In this document: positions 7,669-14,242 of the stretch, piece by piece
Layout of the letters: every line of letters starts with the position of its first letter
Numbering within the stretch: position 1 is the stretch's first letter
From: a virus
Strand: one strand, 5' to 3'
Virus record (IMG/VR): IMGVR_UViG_3300025138_012061
Span: 1-21,146 of that record
DNA: 21,146 nt
Translations under genes and position numbers: made by a program
The notes under the pieces: model-generated
What the model was told of the DNA's origin: nothing
What the model saw: the letters and a program-made list of their open reading frames with translations, nothing else
Databases searched by the model: none

Positions 7669-8324
7669 TAGTACCCTCTTACAAATTCATAATACTCATT
7701 TCTTGTAGCAGAATCATCTTTAAATGCTCCAGTCAATTTACTGGTCTTCATACTTGCACCTCCATGTTTAACTCCTCTACATTGTACACAGTTATGAGTT
7801 GCATCAATCATTACTCCAACACCTGCATTATCTGAAATAATTTGGTTAATAGCATTATGAATAGCAACTGTCAATTGTTCTTGAATAGCACCTCTTCTTG
7901 CAAAATGTTCTACCAATCTATTTAATTTACTTAATCCAATTACTCTACTATCTTTACCTGGAATATATGCAACATGCACTTTACCCATAATAGTTTGATG
8001 ATGATGTGAACACATACTAGTTAGTGGAATACCACCTTCAAATACCATGCCATCATATCCATCACTTGGAAATGTTGTTATTGCAGGAGGAGCTTCATAT
8101 CTTCCTGCCCATAAATCATTAACATATGCTTTTGCAACTCTATGTGGTGTTTTATCTGAATTAGGATCTTCTCTCCAATCTACTTTTAATGCATCTAAAA
8201 ATTTACCAAATGCATTTTCAGCATCTACAATCATTTGAGCTTTTTCTTCTTCTGTTAAAGGACGTCCATTTGCAACACCATTTGCATATCCCTCTTTAAC
8301 TAGTTCTAAATTAATTTTATTCAT
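7668..8324 (-). CDS. folE: GTP cyclohydrolase I
   Basis: Converts GTP to 7,8-dihydroneopterin triphosphate and formate, the shared first step of folate, biopterin and 7-deazaguanine synthesis. The 218-residue protein contains the zinc and active-site segments SMCSHHHQTIMGKVHVAYIP (Cys 105, His 107-108) and THNCVQCRGVKH (Cys 179/182), plus TPHRVAKAY (about 59-67) and VIGLSKLNRLVEHFARR (about 128-144), all typical of the decameric FolE family. Length is normal. It lies in a run QueD-QueE-small ORF-FolE-PRTase, which points to deazaguanine rather than folate production. The start at 8324 overlaps the end of the 51-residue gene by 8 bases. Confidence 0.95.
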   Translation of the reverse strand: MNKINLELVKEGYANGVANGRPLTEEEKAQMIVDAENAFGKFLDALKVDWREDPNSDKTPHRVAKAYVNDLWAGRYEAPPAITTFPSDGYDGMVFEGGIPLTSMCSHHHQTIMGKVHVAYIPGKDSRVIGLSKLNRLVEHFARRGAIQEQLTVAIHNAINQIISDNAGVGVMIDATHNCVQCRGVKHGGASMKTSKLTGAFKDDSATRNEYYEFVRGY

Positions 8325-8472
8325 CTTTTAATTTTTCTATTATAGTTCGTAATTTATTTATTAATACTGATACATCTTCTGGGTCCATTGTTATTGCACA
8401 ACATGTATCAGTATTTTCTTCTATCTCGTTTAGCAACTCAAGTGCCTTATTAAACTCCTCGTTCCGTATCAT
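8317..8472 (-). CDS. Small acidic protein, 51 residues
   Basis: A short open frame from ATG 8472 to TAA 8317, bridging QueE and FolE. It reads MIRNEEFNKALELLNEIEEN, then TDTCCAITMDPEDVSVLINK, then a charged helix ending IIEKLKDE. It overlaps the end of QueE by 23 bases and the start of FolE by 8 bases, the usual packing here, and it exactly fills what would otherwise be a 125-base gap. Composition looks like a real two-helix acidic protein. No family recognised; the Cys-Cys pair is notable. An internal Met (residue 29) is a possible alternative start. Expression is inferred only. Confidence 0.6.
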   Translation of the reverse strand: MIRNEEFNKALELLNEIEENTDTCCAITMDPEDVSVLINKLRTIIEKLKDE

Positions 8473-9223
8473 ATGCTATTATGTGATCTCTACCTGTCAT
8501 GTTATAACCATGTATTGCTACCATTTCAAATACTTTTGGATACATTTCAACTAATGTTTTCCTAGTATCACCTGCTGGCATAATATAAGTTTTATCTTTT
8601 GGAATACCTAATTCAACTCGATAATCTTCTATTTCTGCTAAATTTTCATCTGTACCATCCCATACTGGTTTATAATGATAATCTTTATGAAATGCAATCA
8701 TTTGTTTTATGGCATCTGTATTTTGTCTTTTTCTATTATGAATCTTAACCATTCGCTCATCTACAACTTTACCTGCAGGTGTAATAGCTCCTACTACTGG
8801 AACGCTATTTGAAAATTTAGGACTTAAAGATAATAATCCTAATGGATAATCTGTCTCAACATAATGACTACCTTCTGTTTCAATTGTAATCAAAATACCT
8901 CTTTCATTTGCAAAATGAGTCAATTCATTTACTAATGCTGGATGCATTGTCGGAGATCCTCCTGTTAACATCATTTCTTTTACCTGTGGATTATCATCAT
9001 ATATTTTAACTATGTCATTAAAACAAAATGTTCCTTTTTCTGGATGGATACTTGTATACCAACTATCACACCAGCCACCTGCTCCAAAATAACATCTATG
9101 GGTACAACCTGTTGTTCTAACAGCAATAGTCGGTCTACCAAATCTTGATCCTTCTGATTGTACACACCTATATACTTCTAATACAGGTAAAGTTTTATTA
9201 TAATCTTCTATTCTTTTATTCAT
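8450..9223 (-). CDS. queE: 7-carboxy-7-deazaguanine synthase (QueE-like radical SAM enzyme)
   Basis: Radical SAM enzyme that contracts 6-carboxytetrahydropterin to 7-carboxy-7-deazaguanine. Evidence in 257 residues: VYRCVQSEGSRFGRPTIAVR (QueE substrate/SAM N-terminus, QSEG and RxxG), the iron-sulphur cysteines in TTGCTHRCYF and GGWCDSWYTS (Cys 40, 44, 52), LTGGSPTMHP (about 85-94, SAM-binding GGxP) and ETEGSHY (QueE ETNG-type motif). The cysteine spacing is C-x3-C-x7-C instead of the usual radical SAM C-x3-C-x2-C; loops in this region vary among QueE proteins. The ATG at 9223 overlaps the end of QueD by 8 bases; the GTG at 9244 would lengthen the overlap without adding conserved sequence. Confidence 0.88.
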   Translation of the reverse strand: MNKRIEDYNKTLPVLEVYRCVQSEGSRFGRPTIAVRTTGCTHRCYFGAGGWCDSWYTSIHPEKGTFCFNDIVKIYDDNPQVKEMMLTGGSPTMHPALVNELTHFANERGILITIETEGSHYVETDYPLGLLSLSPKFSNSVPVVGAITPAGKVVDERMVKIHNRKRQNTDAIKQMIAFHKDYHYKPVWDGTDENLAEIEDYRVELGIPKDKTYIMPAGDTRKTLVEMYPKVFEMVAIHGYNMTGRDHIIAYDTERGV

Positions 9224-9650
9224 AATATTCTGCCATATTTTCACTATGTTCCCAACACTGTACTTTATATACTTTCACTCTACCTCCTGTTTCTACTTTA
9301 ATTTTTTCATTCAGATATTTAAATACATGTTCTGCAAATTTTTCACAACCTACATCATCCAATATTCGTAACTGGATAAGACCTAAATTATGTAAATCTT
9401 TAAAATGTTCTAAATGTGGATCATCTTTTGCTATACACGTAGTATGATCAAATTGAGTTTTAAACCAATCCTTAACACCATTACGCTTAAAACAGCCAAA
9501 ATCGACAACCCAATTTCTATCATCTAGTTCTCCATCAAACCATACTTTAAATCGTAAAGCATATCCATGGATAAATCTACAATGTGAATCAGCTCTATAT
9601 TGTCTAAATGCTGTACTATAACCATTAAATTCTTTATAACTTCTATACAT
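9216..9650 (-). CDS. queD: QueD-like 6-carboxytetrahydropterin synthase (PTPS family)
   Basis: In the pathway QueD turns dihydroneopterin triphosphate into 6-carboxy-5,6,7,8-tetrahydropterin. The 144-residue protein keeps the family frame: Cys 24 in SHCRFIHGY (catalytic Cys, C-x3-HG), WVVDFGCFK (about 47-55), FDHTTCI (Asp 68, His 69) and a late Glu in CWEHSENMAEY (about 134). Two of the three expected zinc ligands differ: the first His is Phe 15 (STAFRQ where the family has AAHRL) and HGH reads HGY (Tyr 30). From memory, marine phage QueD-like proteins share this pattern, so it may be a subfamily. QueE follows with an 8-base overlap. ATG 9650 lies one base after the upstream stop; a TTG frame to 9701 is unlikely. 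Confidence 0.85.
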   Translation of the reverse strand: MYRSYKEFNGYSTAFRQYRADSHCRFIHGYALRFKVWFDGELDDRNWVVDFGCFKRNGVKDWFKTQFDHTTCIAKDDPHLEHFKDLHNLGLIQLRILDDVGCEKFAEHVFKYLNEKIKVETGGRVKVYKVQCWEHSENMAEYYE

Positions 9651-9651
9651 A

Positions 9652-9951
9652 TTATTGTCTTTTATTATGAGTCCAAGCAAACCAATATTTTTTACCTTCA
9701 AGTAAATGAGATGTTGTATATGAATATTCGCCTACAAATTCTGTCATATAATTTAACATCGTACTTTGTTGTTTAAACAACGTAAAATTATTTGCATTAG
9801 GATAATATTCATGAAAATTATAACCAGAACTCTTTACAGATTTATTATTAACTGTTTCAAATACTATTGAACGTAAATAATCTTGATCATGAGTAGGAAG
9901 CTTTTTAAAATTAAATGTTAATTCAACATCTCCAAATTTAAATTTTTGCAT
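9652..9951 (-). CDS. Uncharacterised protein, 99 residues
   Basis: Not recognised. It opens MQKFKFGDVELTFNFKKLPT and is rich in aromatic residues (YNFHEYYPN, YMTEFVGEYSY, KYWFAWTH), suggesting a small beta-rich soluble protein. No signal peptide or membrane segment. It is the first gene after a promoter-like element and stands one base before QueD, so it heads the transcript carrying QueD, QueE, FolE and the phosphoribosyltransferase. A link with the pterin pathway is positional only. Confidence 0.65.
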   Translation of the reverse strand: MQKFKFGDVELTFNFKKLPTHDQDYLRSIVFETVNNKSVKSSGYNFHEYYPNANNFTLFKQQSTMLNYMTEFVGEYSYTTSHLLEGKKYWFAWTHNKRQ

Positions 9952-9965
9952 AACTTTTTATCTTA

Positions 9966-10008
9966 TATGTATAAATATATAAAAACTTTTTCAAACGCAC
10001 AAATATTT
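9966..10008 (-). promoter_or_regulatory. Promoter-like element (TTTG-N20-TATATTTA)
   Basis: In the 68-base gap before the 99-residue gene, the minus strand carries TTTG, 20 bases of spacer containing GCGTTTGAAAAAG, then TATATTTA (complement about 9972-9979). The spacing equals that of the other elements in the window. It would drive the QueD-QueE-FolE transcript. Confidence 0.55.
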
Positions 10009-10019
10009 ACGCCTCTTTT

Positions 10020-10484
10020 TTAAAAATTTCCTGGTGCAACTTGCATACATGTTAAACCAATCTCTCTCCACATATTGACGACTTTATCTCTATCATCAAA
10101 TACTGCAACTACATCATCTTTCCAATCCATTTCATTTAACCATTGTAATTTTAATTTTTCATCAGGCATGAATTTGAAAGGATGGACCATTGGCCTCAAC
10201 TTTAATAAATTAAAAGGGACATTATGTACTTCTAACCATTCTTTAGTACCATCCTGAGATGATGCACTTCTACCTGAAAAGATTGCAATCTTATATCCAA
10301 ATGCTGTTAAAGCTTGAGCCATCATTATTACTGGCATATTAGGCTTATCTAATATAATATGTTTTGAATCAAAAAACTTATCCCAATCCATTTTACCATT
10401 TTCTTTTGTACACAATTGTCTTCTAACTTCTATATCAGCTATTGTGCCATCTAAATCAAAAATAATCCATTTGTTTTCATTCAT
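10020..10484 (-). CDS. HAD-family phosphatase, like the 3'-phosphatase domain of T4 polynucleotide kinase
   Basis: A 154-residue stand-alone HAD hydrolase. Motif I is IIFDLDGTIAD (nucleophile Asp 10, acid/base Asp 12), motif II IFSGRS (about 68-73), a Lys in MPDEKLKLQW (about 106-115) and motif III VAVFDDRDKVVNMWREIGL (about 126-144), ending CMQVAPGNF. The run FDDRxxVVxMWRxIGxxCxQVAxGxF is typical of the C-terminal phosphatase domain of T4 Pnkp, which removes 3'-phosphates from nicked DNA or RNA ends. No kinase domain is attached. A nucleic-acid end-repair role is likely; a nucleotide phosphatase is possible. The start overlaps the upstream stop by 4 bases (ATGA). Confidence 0.8.
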   Translation of the reverse strand: MNENKWIIFDLDGTIADIEVRRQLCTKENGKMDWDKFFDSKHIILDKPNMPVIMMAQALTAFGYKIAIFSGRSASSQDGTKEWLEVHNVPFNLLKLRPMVHPFKFMPDEKLKLQWLNEMDWKDDVVAVFDDRDKVVNMWREIGLTCMQVAPGNF

Positions 10485-10846
10485 AACTCTATTTGTTTAT
10501 CTAATTTTATATCTATTAACTCTACCGAATATCTTCTCATCATGATTGGTGGTCCTCCTGGATATTCATCTCCGTCATCAGACTCATATACATCTATTTG
10601 AGCATCTATATCACCTTCTATCAATCTTTCCAATACTTGGTCTGCTTGATGTTTTGTCCCAACTCTTATGTAAGGTTCAAACCAATTATTATTTCCATAC
10701 CAACTTGTTTTATATTTTAATTCAAATTTGATATCTGATTCATAATTTGCTAAACTCATTGCATGCTGTAAATATTCTTTTACATCAACCCATGCCTCCA
10801 TTTCGGAGACATAGATTACATCATTTATAACTTTATTGTTTTCCAT
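10481..10846 (-). CDS. Uncharacterised protein, 121 residues
   Basis: Not recognised. Starts MENNKVINDVIYVSEMEAWV and continues with a helix (DVKEYLQHAMSLANYES), beta-strands (KFELKYKTSWYGNNNWFEPY), a helix resembling a substrate-loop pattern (KHQADQVLERLIEGDIDAQ) and an acidic, proline-glycine-rich loop (ESDDGDEYPGGPP) before a final strand. Looks like a compact alpha/beta cytoplasmic protein. ATG 10846 lies two bases after the stop of the 91-residue gene; a TTG at 10876 would overlap that gene. The end overlaps the phosphatase start by four bases, so the three genes are a unit. Confidence 0.65.
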   Translation of the reverse strand: MENNKVINDVIYVSEMEAWVDVKEYLQHAMSLANYESDIKFELKYKTSWYGNNNWFEPYIRVGTKHQADQVLERLIEGDIDAQIDVYESDDGDEYPGGPPIMMRRYSVELIDIKLDKQIEL

Positions 10847-10848
10847 AA

Positions 10849-11124
10849 TTACGCTATTAACATTGAAATTGGACAATTATAAATTGCCGATCCATCTTTT
10901 TCATGAATAAGACAATTAGTTCTTTTAACTTTTTTGATGATAAATTTTTGACCTTTATGCTTTTTTTGGTTGATTTCAACTACTTGACCTACTTTTAAAA
11001 TAGCACCTTTTATAACTGATTCAATTGACCTTTTTGCTTTTGCCATCTTAATGACTGCTTTATTTAAAGTTAACAATTCATCTTTACTTAATTGATCTAA
11101 TTGATTTAAAATTTTATTTATCAT
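10849..11124 (-). CDS. Small basic protein with SH3/KOW-like C-terminal half
   Basis: 91 residues. The N-terminal half is a helical hairpin (MINKILNQLDQLSKDELLTL, then NKAVIKMAKAKRS). The C-terminal half reads LKVGQVVEINQKKHKGQKFI, then IKKVKRTNCLIHEK, a strand-turn-strand layout with a conserved-looking G-x2-V-x(n)-G-x3-I-x-K-V pattern that resembles small SH3-like or KOW domains, which often bind RNA, DNA or ribosomes. This is a fold guess from pattern only. It is the first gene after a strong promoter-like element (11171-11210) with a leader of about 50 bases, and is followed two bases later by the 121-residue gene. Confidence 0.65.
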   Translation of the reverse strand: MINKILNQLDQLSKDELLTLNKAVIKMAKAKRSIESVIKGAILKVGQVVEINQKKHKGQKFIIKKVKRTNCLIHEKDGSAIYNCPISMLIA

Positions 11125-11170
11125 ATCTCTTATTTATTAATTAATTATTATTTTTATTATCTAATTTCTT

Positions 11171-11210
11171 ATATAATAAAGATAAGGAAAAAATCTCGTA
11201 CTACCAAATC
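11171..11210 (-). promoter_or_regulatory. Promoter-like element (TTTG-N20-TATCTTTA)
   Basis: On the minus strand GATTTGG (ccaaatc, 11204-11210) is followed, with 20 bases between TTTG and the second box, by TATCTTTA (complement 11177-11184). The block TTCCTTATCTTTAT is identical to that at 7101's promoter (7117-7158). It lies in the 115-base gap between the 229-residue and 91-residue genes and would drive the latter. Confidence 0.7.
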
Positions 11211-11239
11211 TTTTGGCAGCTTTTTTCCAGAAAAGTTAA

Positions 11240-11929
11240 CTAATCTATAACTTTTAAATATGTAAAAAGGTATGGTTTATTGAGGTAATGGCCTGTAAAA
11301 TAATCGATGCCTATTTTATCTAGTCCAAATAATTTGGCTTTGTATTCAGCTTGTTCATATTCATCTAATTCTTGCCAATGAAATTTTGTTGATAATAATT
11401 TTTGAGCTAAATCTTCCCAATCTGCAGATTCAATAAATTTTTGTAACTTGTTAACTATATCACAAAATTTATCATAATCTCTACAATCCAATTCAATATG
11501 AAACATTTCTATAACCTGGCTTTCATCTATCCAATCTATACCAAAATCCAAACCATATTTTGGTTTTATATGAACCATTTTATATAATTTTGGATGTTCT
11601 ATTGCTTCATTAATTAATTGTTCTCTAGCTTCACCTGCAAATCCAAATCTATGTAATATATGAGCATGGTCTATATAAATATTTGGATGTGGCTTATCTT
11701 GTGTATACCAATGTTGCAATACTACATTTAATGCATCATCTGATACTCTTCTAGCCATTCTATCCTCAGTATGAATGGAAACTTCATTTACTGTATGATA
11801 TTCTTTTTCTAAACTATTTAATTGATAGCCTTCTCGATCGAAAAAATCTAAATCTAAATTATTAGATTCTTGCAATGGCTTATCTAAATATAAATCTTTT
11901 ATTATTTTTATTTTATTTCTTTGAAACAT
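11240..11929 (-). CDS. Uncharacterised protein, 229 residues
   Basis: Not recognised. From ATG 11929 it reads MFQRNKIKIIKDLYLDKPLQ; TTG 11938 is a less likely start. The middle holds DRMARRVSDDALNVVLQHWY and a His-rich stretch (PHPNIYIDHAHILHRFG), then FHIELDCRDYDKFCDIVNKL, and the C-terminus is aromatic (YFTGHYLNKPYLFTYLKVID). It appears soluble, without signal peptide. The N-terminus overlaps the end of the pterin dehydratase gene by 17 bases. It is the last gene of the RNR transcript, followed by a 115-base gap with a new promoter. Confidence 0.7.
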   Translation of the reverse strand: MFQRNKIKIIKDLYLDKPLQESNNLDLDFFDREGYQLNSLEKEYHTVNEVSIHTEDRMARRVSDDALNVVLQHWYTQDKPHPNIYIDHAHILHRFGFAGEAREQLINEAIEHPKLYKMVHIKPKYGLDFGIDWIDESQVIEMFHIELDCRDYDKFCDIVNKLQKFIESADWEDLAQKLLSTKFHWQELDEYEQAEYKAKLFGLDKIGIDYFTGHYLNKPYLFTYLKVID

Positions 11930-12278
11930 TTTTTGCAAATTCTATATCTTTTGTTGTAACAGCTTTATGAGAATGAGAATATATTTCTAATTTAACCGTA
12001 TCATAATTAAACAAGATGTCTGGATGGTGATCTAATTTTGCAGAAATTTTAGCTACATCGTTCACAAACTTTAAGGTTTTTTTATAATCTTCAAATTTTC
12101 TTTCCATGGTAATTGCGTAACTACCTTTAATTATAGTTACTCTAAAATCAGTTGCTCCTACTTTAGATAATTCTTTTGTTATATTTTCTTGAGGTATAAC
12201 TTCTCTATCTACGTCAGCAGTACCTTCAACTTGACTTGAACCACGTACTTGTTCTAATATGTTTTTAAGGTTTATCAT
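11913..12278 (-). CDS. Pterin-4a-carbinolamine dehydratase-like protein
   Basis: The C-terminal 70 residues of this 121-residue protein match the PCD/DCoH family: FEDYKKTLKFVNDVAKISAK (about 62-81), LDHHPDILFNYDTVKLEIYS (His 84 and 85, the paired catalytic histidines), SHSHKAVTTKDIEFA (His 102 or 104, third active-site His; T-x-x-D-x-x-x-A helix). The family dehydrates 4a-hydroxytetrahydropterin, recycling the cofactor after aromatic amino acid hydroxylation. Residues 1-30 (MINLKNILEQVRGSSQVEGT and on) are an extra low-complexity leader not needed for the fold. ATG 12278 is chosen over GTG 12317. It overlaps the DUF5522-like gene by 14 bases. No aromatic amino acid hydroxylase is visible in the window, so its phage role is open. 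Confidence 0.85.
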   Translation of the reverse strand: MINLKNILEQVRGSSQVEGTADVDREVIPQENITKELSKVGATDFRVTIIKGSYAITMERKFEDYKKTLKFVNDVAKISAKLDHHPDILFNYDTVKLEIYSHSHKAVTTKDIEFAKNVSKK

Positions 12279-12399
12279 TCTTATATAAATATGGACAATG
12301 CCTACATTTATTATCACAACAATGTCCTCTTTTCAAATGAAACTGTTCTGTAAAAACAATCTTCCCATTTTCTAAATAATAATCTTTAGACAATTTCAC
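12265..12399 (-). CDS. DUF5522-like cysteine-rich mini-protein
   Basis: A 44-residue open frame lying across the end of the ribonucleotide reductase gene. It reads KLSKDYYLENGKIVFTEQFH, then LKRGHCCDNKCRHCPYLYKN, then DKP. The pattern YYLENGxxVFTxxxHLKRGxCCxxxCRHCPY is characteristic of the small DUF5522 proteins common in Bacteroidota, here with Cys 27, 28, 32 and 35 (numbering from the GTG) and flanking His residues that could hold a metal. Function unknown. There is no ATG; a GTG at 12399 sits five bases after GGAGG (in the RNR Gly-Gly codons), and TTG 12393 is the alternative. It overlaps the RNR end by 14 bases and the next gene by 14. Confidence 0.75.
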   Translation of the reverse strand: MKLSKDYYLENGKIVFTEQFHLKRGHCCDNKCRHCPYLYKNDKP

Positions 12400-14242
12400 A
12401 AGCGCCTCCAGCACATGCTAATTCACCTTTTAGATCTGTCTCATCTTCTGTTTCAATAATTTCTGTCAAATCTACTGATTCTAATGAAATCATCATTTTT
12501 TCATATTTTTCTTTTGTAATATCTTCAAAAGGAGCTTGAGTATATGTACCACCATCATATGGCAATACAGCTAGACCATTATAATGTTCTTTATTATCCC
12601 ACATCCAATTACCTGCTGCTTCCCATTCATGTTCTCTTAAACTAATTGTAGCAGAAACATTATGAGTATTATTACCTGATCTGTGTCCTGTCTTAATCCA
12701 TTCTTGAGCTACTCTCTTTACTCTATCTAATAATTGAAATGGAGATTCTGTTCTCATTATTGCACCTTCCGGGGCTTTTTGTGGTATTTCAATTACCGCA
12801 GTATCATGTGGTCTAAAATATTCATCATCAACAAGTGCTGAATGATTTTCTTTTAGATATGGATAAATTGATTCGTTCTTACCAACCCTTATTCTTCTTA
12901 TGTAATAATCATTATGCCATGCATGAATACCTGATGAAGTACCTAATGTTAATGATGTTGTACCAGCTGGCTTAACTGTTGTTGTTCTTGCTGCTCTATT
13001 TATTCCAATCATTTTAGCAACTCTAACATTTTCTTCTTTTACAATTTTTGCTGCTGATTTCATATCATAACCTAATACTGTACCTGATCCTATACCTGTC
13101 ATTGAAACACCTATTAAAGCATCCTTTTCTGTTGTCCTTTGCCATACTGGTCTTAAATAATGAAATTCTGTATACCCTGCCTGAAGTGTTCCTACAAATG
13201 ATGCTGCTTTTACTCTATCATTCAAATCTTCTTGTGATTCAATATTTGAAACATTTACTTCAGTTAAGTTACAAAATTGAAAAGGTCTTAACGCAATTTC
13301 ACAACATGGATTAGTTCCCCAATCTTTATCATTTGATAAATATATTCCTGGTTCACCTGCTCCTGATTTTTCAACTCTTTCCCATAAGTTCATGAAAAAT
13401 TCTTTGGTAATTTTATGTCTCATCAATACTGCTGAATTATTTGCTCTACCTCTTTGTGCATTTAACTCCCACCATTTACCTGCTTTACAGCTAATCATTT
13501 CATCATCTTGTGCACTAAATAAACTAATAAGAGCAGCTCTTCTAATACCTCCTGCTAATACTGCATCTGCTATATGACAAACAATATCATGAGTTTCCAA
13601 ACAAGTCAATTTATCTCCATCTTCTTTTTGTTTCAACATACCCTCTATTTTAACCAAACATTCCTTTAAAGGTTGAGGTCCTGGTGCCTTTCCACCTGAT
13701 GTTACAAGTCTTGCTCCTTTTGGTCTAATATCTGTATAATCAAATTGTAATTTTGAACCTCCATAAAAATATGATTTCATTAATATTTTAACTGCATCTG
13801 CCCAACCTTCTATTGAATCTGCAATTAAATATCTTCTTTTTCTTTTTGGATTTGGTTTTCTTATTTCTGGTAATTCTTCAACATGATGTTGTTGTACTGA
13901 ATATCCAACACCTGTACCACCTAGCAATAAAAACATACATTCTGAAAATGCTCTCCAATCATCAATTGGTAGATATGCACAATTATAAACTCTATTAGGA
14001 CTTATTTCAATTGGCTTGCCGGCAAATTGCATTGATCTCATGGACGGTAATACTTTTTTATCATATACCATTTTATACACTTTATTAATTTCATCTTTTA
14101 GATCTGGATATTGTTTAAGATGCATTTTTTTATTTCTTGTTACTAACTCCTTCCATGTCTCTCTTCTGTTCTTGTTAGGTAAGAATTTTGCATACTTCAT
14201 GTACACTGTAATTTCTGATAAAATTTGTGTTGATTTGTCCAT
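12386..14242 (-). CDS. nrdJ: Class II (adenosylcobalamin-dependent) ribonucleotide reductase
   Basis: Reduces ribonucleotides to deoxyribonucleotides using a cobalamin-generated thiyl radical. The 618-residue protein resembles the monomeric Lactobacillus-type enzyme (739 residues): Cys 88 in RVYNCAYLP (redox pair member), GGTGVGYS (about 108-115), NPCCEI (thiyl Cys 313, Glu 315) and FCNLTEVN (Cys 324, redox partner), KPAGTTSLTLGTSSGIH (about 424-440), YYIRRIRV, and a C-terminal CAGGAC (Cys 610 and 615) that shuttles electrons to the active site. NPCCE carries a second Cys where Gly is common. No small (beta) subunit gene is nearby, consistent with class II. AAAGGAAG lies about six bases before ATG 14242. 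The end overlaps the DUF5522-like gene. Confidence 0.9.
   Translation of the reverse strand: MDKSTQILSEITVYMKYAKFLPNKNRRETWKELVTRNKKMHLKQYPDLKDEINKVYKMVYDKKVLPSMRSMQFAGKPIEISPNRVYNCAYLPIDDWRAFSECMFLLLGGTGVGYSVQQHHVEELPEIRKPNPKRKRRYLIADSIEGWADAVKILMKSYFYGGSKLQFDYTDIRPKGARLVTSGGKAPGPQPLKECLVKIEGMLKQKEDGDKLTCLETHDIVCHIADAVLAGGIRRAALISLFSAQDDEMISCKAGKWWELNAQRGRANNSAVLMRHKITKEFFMNLWERVEKSGAGEPGIYLSNDKDWGTNPCCEIALRPFQFCNLTEVNVSNIESQEDLNDRVKAASFVGTLQAGYTEFHYLRPVWQRTTEKDALIGVSMTGIGSGTVLGYDMKSAAKIVKEENVRVAKMIGINRAARTTTVKPAGTTSLTLGTSSGIHAWHNDYYIRRIRVGKNESIYPYLKENHSALVDDEYFRPHDTAVIEIPQKAPEGAIMRTESPFQLLDRVKRVAQEWIKTGHRSGNNTHNVSATISLREHEWEAAGNWMWDNKEHYNGLAVLPYDGGTYTQAPFEDITKEKYEKMMISLESVDLTEIIETEDETDLKGELACAGGACEIV

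Noticed and set aside
11200-11239. Terminator hairpin after the 229-residue gene
   Set aside because: CTTTTCTGG and CCAAAAG pair only with a two-base bulge; too weak to call, and it overlaps the upstream promoter box.
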